Part shown: one piece after another, positions 6,724 to 14,652 of the stretch
Layout: every line of letters begins with the position of its first letter
Position numbering within the stretch: the stretch's first letter is position 1
Assembly: GCA_937915565.1 (NCBI GenBank)
Contig: CALDMH010000165.1
Coordinates: 1-29,788, forward strand
Origin: an uncultured Clostridia bacterium
GTDB taxonomy: Bacteria > Bacillota > Clostridia > Christensenellales > Borkfalkiaceae
DNA: 29,788 bases
Reading direction: 5' to 3'
Position numbers and translations under genes: made by a program
The notes under the pieces: model-generated
What the model was told of the DNA's origin: nothing
What the model saw: the letters and a program-made list of their open reading frames with translations, nothing else
The model's database searches: none

Positions 6724-7513
6724 ACTTAAAGGTATAAAGAAAACGTTTAACCAAGGAACGCCCAATCAGAAAGTTGCGCTCGGCGGAATAGACCTCACGA
6801 TTAAAGAGGGCGATTTTATAACGGTAATCGGCGGAAACGGCGCGGGAAAATCCACGCTTTTGAACGCGATTGCGGGAGTGTGGAAGATTGACGAAGGGAG
6901 CATAGTTCTCGACGGCGAAGATATAACGAGATTGCCGGAGCATAAGCGCGCGAAATTTTTGGGCAGGGTATTCCAGAATCCGTCCACGGGAACGGCGGCG
7001 GATATGCAAATTATCGAAAATCTTGCTCTTGCCGCAAGGCGAAATAAAAAACGCGGACTCGGCTGGGGCGTTAAGGCCAAGGAAAAAGAGGAATACAAGG
7101 AGCTTTTAACTCGGTTCGACCTCGGCCTGGAAAACAGAATGGGGCAAAAAGTGGGAACTCTTTCCGGCGGGCAAAGGCAGGCTTTAACACTTCTTATGGC
7201 TTCGCTTTCAAATCCGAAATTATTGCTTTTGGACGAGCATACCGCCGCGTTAGACCCGAAAACGGCGAAAAAGGTTCTCACGCTCACGGACGAGATTATC
7301 GAAAGAGATAAGCTCACGGCGATAATGATAACGCATAATATGAACGACGCGATAACGCACGGAAACAGGCTGATTATGATGGATTCCGGAAAAGTTATTT
7401 TCGACGTAGAGGGCGAGGAGAAGAAAAAACTCACCATAAGCGACCTTCTGGAAAAATTTGAAAAAATCACCGGCGAGGAAATGGCAAGCGATAAAATGAT
7501 TTTATCCAAGTGA
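6716..7513 (+). CDS. ABC importer ATPase, Trp/Tyr type
   Basis: This 265-residue ATP-binding subunit has Walker A GGNGAGKST (39-47), the signature LSGGQRQ (149-155), Walker B LLLLDEH (169-175) and the switch His in MITHNMNDA (H207). The Q-loop is FQNPSTGTAADM. The phrase GTAADMQIIENLALA is typical of ATPases paired with PF04392 binding proteins. It hydrolyses ATP on the cytoplasmic face to drive uptake. The ATG lies inside the end of the permease gene, with GGAGG upstream as SD. A strong terminator follows at 7550, so this is the last gene of the attenuated operon. Confidence 0.93.
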   Translation: MLELKGIKKTFNQGTPNQKVALGGIDLTIKEGDFITVIGGNGAGKSTLLNAIAGVWKIDEGSIVLDGEDITRLPEHKRAKFLGRVFQNPSTGTAADMQIIENLALAARRNKKRGLGWGVKAKEKEEYKELLTRFDLGLENRMGQKVGTLSGGQRQALTLLMASLSNPKLLLLDEHTAALDPKTAKKVLTLTDEIIERDKLTAIMITHNMNDAITHGNRLIMMDSGKVIFDVEGEEKKKLTISDLLEKFEKITGEEMASDKMILSK

Positions 7514-7549
7514 TAAAAACGCCCGTAATTCGGCGTAACGATTTTTTTG

Positions 7550-7589
7550 AGGCGCGGCGAGGGGGTAAAGCCCCTCGCCGCGCCTTTTT
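7550..7589 (+). terminator. Rho-independent terminator of the ABC operon
   Basis: A 15-bp perfect stem, AGGCGCGGCGAGGGG (7550-7564) with CCCCTCGCCGCGCCT (7571-7585), has a 6-base loop and a T run to 7589. Confidence 0.93.
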
Positions 7590-7608
7590 CGTAAACGACG
7601 AAAATAAA

Positions 7609-7638
7609 TTGCGAATATTTTTTTAACCGCGGTATAAA
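7609..7638 (+). promoter_or_regulatory. Possible promoter for a non-coding transcript
   Basis: TTGCGA (7609-7614), an 18-base spacer and TATAAA (7633-7638) could start a transcript near 7645. The -10 sits in the loop of a small inverted repeat CCGCG (7627-7631) / CGCGG (7641-7645). The match to consensus is moderate. Confidence 0.4.
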
Positions 7639-7644
7639 ATCGCG

Positions 7645-7863
7645 GCAACGGGAACATAGTATTATAGTCAACGAAACGCGGAATCCGAGATTTGACGAGA
7701 GTCATCGGGGCGGATTTCTCAAAACGAACGTTTCGTTGCTTTATATAAGCTTTGCCGAATCGAAAACAAAAGAATTCAGGCGGATTTTTCCGATAAAGAA
7801 AGCTCTGCCGAACAAAGGGCAGAGCTCGAAGCCGCCGGACGTATTCCGACGGCTTCTTTTTTT
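7645..7863 (+). ncRNA. Candidate structured RNA in the gap before htrA
   Basis: No gene is visible between 7514 and 7979, but this part can fold extensively. CAACGAAACG (7669-7678) pairs perfectly with CGTTTCGTTG (7729-7738). Inside, GAATCCG (7681-7687) pairs with CGGATTTC (7711-7718) with one bulge, and TGAC-GAGA-GTCA (7693-7704) forms a tetraloop hairpin. AGCTCTGCC (7801-7809) pairs with GGCAGAGCT (7818-7826), and a terminator closes the unit. Two segments have a second partner: CGGATTT recurs at 7781, and AGCTTTGCC (7748-7756) could replace 7801-7809. It could be a small RNA or a leader switch for htrA. I do not recognise the family. Confidence 0.4.
7828..7863 (+). terminator. Rho-independent terminator before htrA
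   Basis: GAAGCCG (7828-7834) pairs with CGGCTTC (7850-7856), with further CGG/CCG pairing inside, and is followed by seven T (7857-7863). It lies right after the hairpin 7801-7826. No coding gene ends here, which implies that a non-coding transcript or leader is being terminated. Confidence 0.75.
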
Positions 7864-7979
7864 AATTTTCACTTTATTATTATTTCGCTGACATAATGAA
7901 ATAATAAAAGCGTAGTAAAATATAAATATGAAAACCGATAAAATATTCAAATAGTCGGTTTCGGAGATTTTAAAAAGGT

Positions 7980-9218
7980 ATGAAAAGGAATATAAACGTA
8001 ATTAAAAAGACGATAATCGTTTGTTTAATCGCGGCGATTTCGCTTTTTGCTATGGCCTCCTGCGCGGACAACTTTTTCGTAGGCGGCAGCGCGTCGTCGT
8101 CCAATTCTCAATCGTCGTCCGAAAAGACGTCGGAAAAAATCGAAAACGGATTGCCGAGCAACGTAAATTTCAACGTACAATACGTTGAGGCTGACGAGAT
8201 TAAGCCGACTTCGATAACCGAAGTCGTAGCGGCTGTCAGGCCGTCCGTTCTCGAGATTTATTGCGTCACCGGCACGACAAAGAGCAGCGGAAGCGGAGTT
8301 ATCGTTTCTTTCGACGATACCGACGAGGACGGCAAAAACGACAAAGCTTTGGTTTTAACCTGTCATCACGTTATCGAAAACGCTTCGCAAATGACGGCAA
8401 AGTCGATTTTCGGCAAGGAATATAAACTCGAACTCATCGGCGCGGACCCGCTTTCGGATATAGCCGTTTTGTGGATGGGCACGGATGAAGAATCTGATTT
8501 CGACGGACTTACCGCCGTTAAAATGATGTGCGACAGCGATAAATTGCTTATCGGCTCGGAGGTTCTCGCCATAGGCAATCCGCTCGGTTATCTCGGCGGA
8601 ACGGTTACGAAAGGAATCGTCAGCGCGCTTAACCGCGACGTGACGGTCGAAACGCGGAAAATGACGCTTATTCAAACGGACGCCGCGATAAACGGAGGCA
8701 ATTCCGGCGGCGGACTTTTCGACGCGGCTACGGGCGCGCTTATAGGCATAGTGAACGCGGGTTATAAGTCGTCCTCGGCGCAGGGGCTTTCGTTCGCCAT
8801 TCCCTGCGGAACGGTAAAGCCCGTAATGGACCAGCTTCTCGCCCACGGCTACGTCGAGGGGAATTACGATTTCGGCGTTACTTTCACAACCGCGAACGTT
8901 CCGCTCAGCGGCGGCTGGACGTGGAAAACTTTCGTTGCGGTCGACGCGGTTGACGTTTACGGAACGTTTTACAGAGGCGGAATCAAGGAAGGCGACGTTA
9001 TCTTTTCAATAACGATAGGCGACAGTTCCATAGACTTAAACGAATTTGCCGACGACACGCTCACCAAACTCGATAATTTCTTAAACGACGGGGATTATAA
9101 GATAGGCGACAAGGTCACCGTGGTTTATATGAGATATAAAAAATCGACGCGTGCCTACGAGAGGGCGACGGCGGAATTCGAGATTGCGCAGTATATGTAC
9201 GGAATAATAAACGAATAA
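7980..9218 (+). CDS. HtrA/DegP-type trypsin-like protease lipoprotein with PDZ domain
   Basis: This 412-residue exported serine protease has the catalytic triad of the HtrA family: H130 in LTCHHVIENA, D160 in PLSDIAVL and S242 in GGNSGGGLFD. A C-terminal PDZ-like domain follows (about 300-405, FYRGGIKEGDVIFSI). The N-terminus has a hydrophobic segment ending MASC with a probable lipid cysteine at C28, then a Ser-rich linker (36-51). Most Gram-positive HtrA proteins are instead held by a transmembrane helix. DDTDEDGKND (112-121), between strands near the active site, resembles a calcium-binding DxDxDG loop. GGAG at 7963 is a rather distant SD; AAGG at 7975 is very close. It likely degrades misfolded envelope proteins. 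The gene stands alone between two terminators. Confidence 0.88.
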   Translation: MKRNINVIKKTIIVCLIAAISLFAMASCADNFFVGGSASSSNSQSSSEKTSEKIENGLPSNVNFNVQYVEADEIKPTSITEVVAAVRPSVLEIYCVTGTTKSSGSGVIVSFDDTDEDGKNDKALVLTCHHVIENASQMTAKSIFGKEYKLELIGADPLSDIAVLWMGTDEESDFDGLTAVKMMCDSDKLLIGSEVLAIGNPLGYLGGTVTKGIVSALNRDVTVETRKMTLIQTDAAINGGNSGGGLFDAATGALIGIVNAGYKSSSAQGLSFAIPCGTVKPVMDQLLAHGYVEGNYDFGVTFTTANVPLSGGWTWKTFVAVDAVDVYGTFYRGGIKEGDVIFSITIGDSSIDLNEFADDTLTKLDNFLNDGDYKIGDKVTVVYMRYKKSTRAYERATAEFEIAQYMYGIINE

Positions 9219-9233
9219 CGATATAGCGTTTTT

Positions 9234-9271
9234 GCGGCGAGGCGAAAAGAAATTTTCGCCTCGCCGCTTTT
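9234..9271 (+). terminator. Rho-independent terminator of the htrA-like gene
   Basis: GCGGCGAGGCGAAAA (9234-9248) pairs with TTTTCGCCTCGCCGC (9253-9267), a perfect 15-bp stem with loop GAAA, followed by TTTTA. Confidence 0.93.
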
Positions 9272-9276
9272 ATAGC

Positions 9277-9305
9277 TTGACTATTTTTAAGTATTCATAT
9301 AGAAT
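9277..9305 (+). promoter_or_regulatory. Promoter of the ruvCAB-queA operon
   Basis: TTGACT (9277-9282), a 17-base spacer and TAGAAT (9300-9305). The start site would fall at about 9311-9313, just before the ruvC ATG at 9314, so the mRNA would have almost no 5' leader. No SD is present between the -10 and the ATG. Confidence 0.7.
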
Positions 9306-9313
9306 ATAGAAGT

Positions 9314-9808
9314 ATGATTATACTTGGAATAGACCCGGGGCTTGCGACGATGGGTTTCGGAGTTATCGAAACCGAAAAGGGAGTGAGCAAGGTTATCGAT
9401 TACGGCGTCGTGCTGACGCCAAAGGAAGAAACGTTGCCCGTTAGGCTCGCTCTTTTGGAAGAGGGCGTGCAAAAACTTGCGGAGAAGTTCAAACCGGACG
9501 AAATCGCGCTCGAAGAACTGTTTTTCAACAATAACATAACCACGGGTATTAACGTTGCGCAGGCGCGCGGAGTGATATTGCTCACCTGCGTTAAAAATTG
9601 CGGCAGACTTTACGAATACACGCCTTTGCAGATAAAGCAGGCGTTAACCGGTTACGGCAGAGCCGATAAACGGCAGATGCAGATAATGGTCAAAACCTTT
9701 TTGAAACTCGATAAAATTCCTCGTCCCGACGACGCGGCGGATGCGCTTGCGGTTGCGCTCACTCACGCGCAAACGAACAGACTGCGTATGCCGTTCGGAA
9801 TAAAATAA
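9314..9808 (+). CDS. ruvC: Holliday junction endonuclease RuvC
   Basis: This 164-residue protein matches full-length RuvC. It resolves four-way DNA junctions as a dimer together with RuvAB. The start MIILGIDPGLATMGFGVIE is the family N-terminus with catalytic D7. The other metal ligands are E67 (ALEELFF) and D140/D143 in RPDDAADALAVALTH. The N-terminus aligns with the family without spare residues, which supports the ATG at 9314 although there is no SD. The presumed -10 ends nine bases upstream, so translation may be leaderless. ruvA follows after nine bases. Confidence 0.97.
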   Translation: MIILGIDPGLATMGFGVIETEKGVSKVIDYGVVLTPKEETLPVRLALLEEGVQKLAEKFKPDEIALEELFFNNNITTGINVAQARGVILLTCVKNCGRLYEYTPLQIKQALTGYGRADKRQMQIMVKTFLKLDKIPRPDDAADALAVALTHAQTNRLRMPFGIK

Positions 9809-9817
9809 GGTGAAGTA

Positions 9818-10414
9818 ATGATAGCGTATATCAAGGGAAAAGTAATAGACGAATTCGACGGCGGAGTTGTCCTCGAAAATAACGGAATAGGTTACGAGAT
9901 TTTATGCTCGGCCGCGCTTTTAACGAAGCTTTCCGCCGAAAAAGAGGGCGGAGCTTACACTTATCTTCAAGTGAGAGAGGACGGGCTCGGGCTTTTCGGG
10001 TTCGATACGAAAGAAGAAAAAAGAATGTTTTTAAAACTCATTTCCGTTTCGGGAGTAGGGCCGAAAATGGCGATGGGCGTTCTTTCGGGAATGCGCGTCA
10101 GCGAGCTTGCCACGGCAATCGCCACCAACGACGTAAAGGGGCTTTCAAAAATAAAGGGTTTAGGCAAGAAAACGGCGGAAAGAATTATTCTTGAACTTCG
10201 CGAGAGCGTCGCGAAAGACGAAATCGAAGTTTCGGCGGCGGAGGCTCTTTCCGCGCCCGCGTTCACATCGGAGGACGAGGACGCGGTAATCGCGCTTATG
10301 GGGCTCGGGTTTTCGGGCGTGCAGAGCAGAAGCGCAGTGAGAACGGCAAAGGAACAAGGCGCAAAGACGATACAGGACGTTATATCTTTCGCGCTTAAAA
10401 GTATGGGTAGATAA
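9818..10414 (+). CDS. ruvA: Holliday junction DNA helicase subunit RuvA
   Basis: This 198-residue protein is the usual RuvA length. The N-terminal OB-fold begins MIAYIKGKVIDEF and includes LQVREDGLGLFGF. Helix-hairpin-helix motifs follow: LISVSGVGPKMAMGVLSG and IKGLGKKTAERIILELR. The C-terminal domain III (about 148-198, EDAVIALMGLGFSGVQSRSA) binds RuvB. Its tetramer recognises the junction and loads the RuvB rings. AAGGTG overlapping the ruvC stop provides the SD. ruvB starts two bases after its stop, so the three genes form one tight unit. Confidence 0.97.
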   Translation: MIAYIKGKVIDEFDGGVVLENNGIGYEILCSAALLTKLSAEKEGGAYTYLQVREDGLGLFGFDTKEEKRMFLKLISVSGVGPKMAMGVLSGMRVSELATAIATNDVKGLSKIKGLGKKTAERIILELRESVAKDEIEVSAAEALSAPAFTSEDEDAVIALMGLGFSGVQSRSAVRTAKEQGAKTIQDVISFALKSMGR

Positions 10415-10416
10415 CG

Positions 10417-11463
10417 ATGTTCGATGAAGAAGAGAGCTTAATCGTCAGCACTAAAACGGAATACGACGAGGTCGAAAACGTACTCCGTCCGAAATCTATG
10501 GACGGGTATATCGGGCAGGAAAAGGCAAAAACCAACTTGTCGGTGTTTATGCAATCCGCAAAACTTCGCGGCGAGCCGCTCGACCACGTTTTGCTTTACG
10601 GCCCTCCCGGGCTCGGAAAAACCACGCTCGCGCATATTATCGCGGCGGAAATGGGCGTTCAGATAAAAGTCACGTCCGGTCCGTCGATAGAGAAGTCGGG
10701 CGACCTTGCGGCTATCCTCACCAACTTAAACGAGGGCGACGTTTTGTTTATCGACGAAATTCACAGGCTGAATCACAACGTCGAGGAAATTCTTTACCCC
10801 GCAATGGAGGATTTTTCGCTCGATTTCATCATCGGCAAAGGTCCTTCGGCAAGGTCGGTACAAATTCCGCTCAAAAGGTTCACGCTCGTCGGAGCGACGA
10901 CCAAGGCGGGAATGTTAAGTTCCCCTCTTCGCGATAGGTTCGGGGTTATTTTAAGGCTCGAAATGTATTCGGTGGACGAGCTTGCCGAAATAGTAAGGCG
11001 TTCGGCTGTAACTCTCGGCACGCCGATTTCAAAGGACGCTTCGGTGGAAATTGCCAGGAGAAGCCGCGGAACTCCGAGAATCGTAAACAGGCTTTTAAAG
11101 CGCGTGCGCGATTTCTCGATAGTTATGAATCACGACGAAATTACTTACGAGGACGCGCGACACGCCCTCGAAAGGCTCGAAATAGACGAGCTCGGGCTTG
11201 ATAATATCGATATAAGAATGCTCACGTCTATGATAGACAAGTTCGGCGGCGGGCCGGTCGGGCTCGATACGATTGCCGCGACGATAAACGAGGATTCAAA
11301 CACGATAGAGGACGTTTACGAGCCTTATTTGCTTCAACTCGGGTTTATTCAGCGTAGCCCGAGGGGGAGAATACTTATGCCGAAGGCTTACAAACATCTC
11401 GGCAGAGAAGTTCCGAGAAAATTGAGAGAACAACTTTCGCTTTTCGACGGAATTCAACAGTGA
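10417..11463 (+). CDS. ruvB: Holliday junction branch-migration ATPase RuvB
   Basis: This 348-residue AAA+ motor has Walker A GPPGLGKT (62-69), Walker B FIDEIHRL (111-118) and the conserved LRDRFG (171-176) with the arginine finger. The C-terminal winged helix includes GLDTIAATINEDSNTIEDVYEPYL and the family ending LGFIQRSPRGR. Hexameric rings on both sides of RuvA pump DNA through the junction. It starts two bases after ruvA, and the weak GGGTAG within the ruvA end suggests translational coupling. queA follows four bases after its stop; ruvB-queA adjacency is common in bacteria. Confidence 0.98.
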   Translation: MFDEEESLIVSTKTEYDEVENVLRPKSMDGYIGQEKAKTNLSVFMQSAKLRGEPLDHVLLYGPPGLGKTTLAHIIAAEMGVQIKVTSGPSIEKSGDLAAILTNLNEGDVLFIDEIHRLNHNVEEILYPAMEDFSLDFIIGKGPSARSVQIPLKRFTLVGATTKAGMLSSPLRDRFGVILRLEMYSVDELAEIVRRSAVTLGTPISKDASVEIARRSRGTPRIVNRLLKRVRDFSIVMNHDEITYEDARHALERLEIDELGLDNIDIRMLTSMIDKFGGGPVGLDTIAATINEDSNTIEDVYEPYLLQLGFIQRSPRGRILMPKAYKHLGREVPRKLREQLSLFDGIQQ

Positions 11464-11467
11464 TTAT

Positions 11468-12490
11468 ATGTTAAAAACGAGCGATTTTTATTACGAATTG
11501 CCCGAGGAACTCATCGCGCAAACGCCGATAGAGCCGAGGGACAGTTCGAGATTATTGGTATATAACAGGAAAACCGACGAGGTTTTTCACAGGCATTTCC
11601 GCGATATAGGCGATTATTTAAAGGCGGGCGATTTGCTCGTCGTAAACACGACGAAAGTTTACCCCGCAAGGATTTACGCTTTCACGGAGCACGGCGGAAA
11701 GGTTGAATTGCTGCTTTTAAAACGGCAGGATCTCACCGACTGGGAGTGCCTCGTAAAACCGGGGAAAAAATGCAAAGATGGCGTGGTGCTCACCGTAAAC
11801 GAAGAACTTAAAGTCGAAATCGTTTCGCGCACGGACGACGGCGGAAGAATCGTAAGATTCATATTCGACGGCGTGTTCGAGGATATTTTATCCCGCGTGG
11901 GCGAGATGCCGCTTCCCCCTTATATTCACGAAAAACTTAAAGATAAGGACCGTTATCAGACGGTTTATTGCAAACAGGAAGGCTCTGCCGCCGCTCCGAC
12001 GGCAGGTCTGCATTTCACTTTAAGGCTCATAGACGAGCTGAAAGCGAAGGGCGTCGAATTTGCCGAAGTCAGGCTGAACGTGGGATTAGGCACGTTCCGT
12101 CCCGTTAAAACGGACGATTTGGAGCATCATAAAATGCACACCGAATTTTACGTTATCGACGAGGAAAACGCCGAAAAAATCAACAAAGCGAAAAAAGAGG
12201 GCAGAAGAGTTATTGCCGTGGGAACGACGAGCGTTAGAACGCTCGAAACCGTTGCGGACGAGAACGGGTTGGTTAAAGCCGAGTCCGGCGATACGAGTAT
12301 TTTTATTTATCCGCCTTATAAGTTTAAGTGCGTGGACGGGTTGATAACGAATTTCCATCTTCCGGAAAGTACTCTCGTTATGCTCGTTTCGGCGTTCGCT
12401 TCGCGTGAAAAGATTCTCGAACTTTATAACCTCGCGGTTAAGGAGAAGTACAGGTTCTTCTCGTTCGGCGACGCGTGCCTGATTTTATAA
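11468..12490 (+). CDS. queA: S-adenosylmethionine:tRNA ribosyltransferase-isomerase QueA
   Basis: This 340-residue protein fits QueA. The enzyme moves the ribosyl part of SAM onto 7-aminomethyl-7-deazaguanine in tRNA to make epoxyqueuosine. The start TSDFYYELPEELIAQTPIEPRDSSRLLVYNR is diagnostic. GSAAAPTAGLHFT, LNVGLGTFRPVK and ITNFHLPESTLVMLVSAFA are also family signatures. It starts four bases after ruvB with no clear SD, so it is probably coupled. tgt, the preceding enzyme of the pathway, lies next downstream behind a separate promoter. Confidence 0.97.
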   Translation: MLKTSDFYYELPEELIAQTPIEPRDSSRLLVYNRKTDEVFHRHFRDIGDYLKAGDLLVVNTTKVYPARIYAFTEHGGKVELLLLKRQDLTDWECLVKPGKKCKDGVVLTVNEELKVEIVSRTDDGGRIVRFIFDGVFEDILSRVGEMPLPPYIHEKLKDKDRYQTVYCKQEGSAAAPTAGLHFTLRLIDELKAKGVEFAEVRLNVGLGTFRPVKTDDLEHHKMHTEFYVIDEENAEKINKAKKEGRRVIAVGTTSVRTLETVADENGLVKAESGDTSIFIYPPYKFKCVDGLITNFHLPESTLVMLVSAFASREKILELYNLAVKEKYRFFSFGDACLIL

Positions 12491-12559
12491 AAGTCTGCCC
12501 GATTTTAAAGCGGTCGCGTCTCTGCGTTGCGGCTCGGTCGTAATCGATAAAAACGCCGT

Positions 12560-12587
12560 TTGTCAACGTATAACGCGACATTTTAAT
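12560..12587 (+). promoter_or_regulatory. Possible promoter of tgt
   Basis: TTGTCA (12560-12565), a 16-base spacer and TTTAAT (12582-12587). The start would lie at about 12594, directly at the tgt ATG (12595). The 104-base gap between queA and tgt has no terminator, so read-through from ruvC is also possible. Confidence 0.5.
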
Positions 12588-12594
12588 ATTTAAT

Positions 12595-13719
12595 ATGGAA
12601 AAATTTTACTTTGAAACTATAAAACAGGATAGCGAAACGGGCGCGAGGGCGGGCGTTTTACACACTCCGCACGGCGACATAGAAACCCCCGTTTATATGC
12701 CCGTCGGCACGCAGGCGACGGTGAAAGGCGTTTACCCGCGCGATTTAAAGGAAGCGGGTTCGCAAATTATTCTTGCAAACACTTATCATTTGTTTATGCG
12801 CCCCGGCGACGAAATCGTAAAAGCCGCCGGCGGACTTCATAAATTTATGAACTGGGACAAGCCGATACTCACCGATAGCGGCGGATTTCAGGTTTTTTCG
12901 CTTGCAAAACTGAACAATATCAAGGACGAGGGCGTAACTTTCAGTTCCAACGTGGACGGAAGCAAGCATTTTATAACCCCCGAAAGAGCGATTGATATAG
13001 AAAACAATCTCGGCGCGGATATAATTATGGCTTTCGACCAGTGCAGCGAATACGGCGCGGATTATAAATCGAGTTTAAAAGCTATGAAGCGCACGCTTTC
13101 CTGGCTCGACAGGTGTTATAATCATCATAAAAACGAGGAGCAGGCGTTGTTTCCTATCGTTCAGGGCAACGTTTTCAAGGATTTGAGGGCAACGTCGCTT
13201 AAAGAAACCGTTCCTTATGCAAAATACGGAATCGGCATCGGCGGGCTTTCCGTCGGCGAGCCGAAGGAACTTATGTACGACGTAATGGATTCGATGCTTC
13301 CAAATTACCCCGTTAATATTCCGAGATACCTTATGGGCGTGGGAAGTCCGGATTGCCTCGTGGAGGGCGTTATGCGCGGAATAGATATGTTCGATTGCGT
13401 TCTCGCCACGAGAATCGCGAGGAACGGCACGGCTATGACCTCGCAAGGCAAAATCGTCGTAAGAAACGGAAAATATAAGGAAGATTTCACTCCGTTAGAC
13501 CCTGAATGCGATTGTTATTGCTGCAAAAATTACACGAAGGCGTACCTCCGCCATATGGTGAACGTGAACGAAATGATGGGCGGAATGCTTTTGAGCTTGC
13601 ACAATATAACTTATCTTCACAAGCTTATGAAGGGCATACGCAATTCCATTCTCGGCGGTTATTTTAAGGATTTCAGGAAAGAATTTTACAAAAAATACGA
13701 GAACAGAGATATTCAATAA
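12595..13719 (+). CDS. tgt: tRNA-guanine transglycosylase Tgt
   Basis: This 374-residue protein is the standard bacterial Tgt length. The enzyme swaps guanine-34 for preQ1 in GU(N) tRNAs. Acid/base D94 sits in ILTDSGGFQVFSL and nucleophile D267 in MFDCVLATRIARNG. The zinc site is C305, C307, C310 (ECDCYCCKNY) and H336, with the expected spacing. The N-terminus, ETGARAGVLHTPHGDIETPVYMPVGTQATVKG, aligns as in other Tgt proteins, so the start is firm although no SD precedes it (TTTTAATATTTAATATGG). Together with queA it indicates queuosine modification of tRNA. Confidence 0.98.
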   Translation: MEKFYFETIKQDSETGARAGVLHTPHGDIETPVYMPVGTQATVKGVYPRDLKEAGSQIILANTYHLFMRPGDEIVKAAGGLHKFMNWDKPILTDSGGFQVFSLAKLNNIKDEGVTFSSNVDGSKHFITPERAIDIENNLGADIIMAFDQCSEYGADYKSSLKAMKRTLSWLDRCYNHHKNEEQALFPIVQGNVFKDLRATSLKETVPYAKYGIGIGGLSVGEPKELMYDVMDSMLPNYPVNIPRYLMGVGSPDCLVEGVMRGIDMFDCVLATRIARNGTAMTSQGKIVVRNGKYKEDFTPLDPECDCYCCKNYTKAYLRHMVNVNEMMGGMLLSLHNITYLHKLMKGIRNSILGGYFKDFRKEFYKKYENRDIQ

Positions 13720-13772
13720 TTGTGAAGAATTGTGAAAAATGACAAAATTTTTCATATTTATTTGAAATAAAC

Positions 13773-13801
13773 TTGATTTAATCGTCCAAAACATATAGAA
13801 T
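13773..13801 (+). promoter_or_regulatory. Promoter of yajC
   Basis: TTGATT (13773-13778), a 17-base spacer and TAGAAT (13796-13801). AT-rich sequence lies upstream, including a weak 8-bp hairpin (13733-13740 with 13747-13754) after tgt that lacks a T run. Confidence 0.7.
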
Positions 13802-13839
13802 AAAAACAGCTTAACACAAAGCGAAATAGGAGAGAAAAA

Positions 13840-14388
13840 ATGTTATTTAATTTACTTGCGGCGGAAACTGCAACCTCGGCGACGTCGGCAACATCGTCGA
13901 ACCAGAACCAACCAAGCGGCTCGAACGTGTTCGTATGGATAATCCTCGGCGTGTTTATCGTCGGTCTTATCGTTGTAAACTACTTCTCTAACAAAAAGAG
14001 AAGAGCGCAGATGGAAGCCGAAAAAGAAAAGAGAAACGCCATTAAACCGGGGTTTAAGGTTATGACAATCGGCGGAATCGTCGGAACGGTCGTAGCCGTG
14101 GACGACGAAGCCAACACTTTCGTTTTGCAAACCGGAACGGACGAAACGCCCAATTATATCAAGTTCGATAAAGTTGCCATTTACAGTTCGGAAGACCCGA
14201 ACGCCGCAACTGCCGAGCCGGAATCCGAAAATAACGGAGAAACCGCAGGCGACGCGAACGAAAATACGGAAGAAAGTTCCGCCGAAGCCAAAAACGAAAC
14301 TCACGACGAGTTGCTCGACGTCGTAGAAGAGCCCGTTGCTCCCGTTGCTCCCGAAACCGAAGAAAACGGAAAAGAGGATAAAGAGTAA
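13840..14388 (+). CDS. yajC: Preprotein translocase accessory subunit YajC
   Basis: This 182-residue protein has one membrane helix (about 29-47, FVWIILGVFIVGLIVVNYF) followed by the typical cytoplasmic motif RRAQMEAEKEKRNAIKPG, then MTIGGIVGTVVAVDDEA. These match YajC, a small partner of SecDF in the Sec translocase. It is longer than most (about 90-120 residues) because of an acidic, Glu/Asn/Ala-rich tail from about residue 112. The N-terminus has an extra Thr/Ser/Ala-rich segment. SD AGGAGAG lies before the ATG. A terminator follows closely, so it is probably monocistronic despite the secD and secF genes downstream. Confidence 0.93.
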   Translation: MLFNLLAAETATSATSATSSNQNQPSGSNVFVWIILGVFIVGLIVVNYFSNKKRRAQMEAEKEKRNAIKPGFKVMTIGGIVGTVVAVDDEANTFVLQTGTDETPNYIKFDKVAIYSSEDPNAATAEPESENNGETAGDANENTEESSAEAKNETHDELLDVVEEPVAPVAPETEENGKEDKE

Positions 14389-14398
14389 TTAAAAAATT

Positions 14399-14431
14399 AA
14401 CCTCCGCATAAGTATTAGCGGAGGTTTTATT
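14399..14431 (+). terminator. Terminator of yajC, copy 1 of a duplicated hairpin
   Basis: AACCTCCGC (14399-14407) pairs with GCGGAGGTT (14418-14426) around the loop ATAAGTATTA, followed by TTATTTTT. The 28 bases from 14401 recur with one mismatch at 15415. Confidence 0.85.
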
Positions 14432-14524
14432 TTTGTAAAAGTCAATATTCCACCATATCGAGAATTTCAAAAGCGTAATTATCATAAAAATAACGACAAA
14501 TATCAATATATTTTACTTAAAATA

Positions 14525-14553
14525 TTGACTTATGAGTAAATTAAGCGTAAAAT
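14525..14553 (+). promoter_or_regulatory. Promoter of the SecD-like lipoprotein gene
   Basis: TTGACT (14525-14530), a 17-base spacer and TAAAAT (14548-14553). The 10-mer ATTGACTTAT around the -35 is identical to that of the secD promoter at 15898, suggesting the promoter was copied with the gene. Confidence 0.75.
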
Positions 14554-14652
14554 AATTGTATCGTTCTATAAACTTGAATAGATTGATTAGAGCGAAAAAT
14601 TTTCGGAGCGGTCAATTTAAAATTTAACGTAGATAAAACAAGGGGGGATAAA

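Noticed and set aside
6766..7671. 301-codon open frame opposite the ABC ATPase
   Set aside because: The + strand frame has all ATPase motifs; the reverse frame is Ser-rich and featureless.
7741..7950. 69-codon frame on the - strand before htrA
   Set aside because: It crosses two hairpins and a terminator, lacks an SD, and has no recognisable content.
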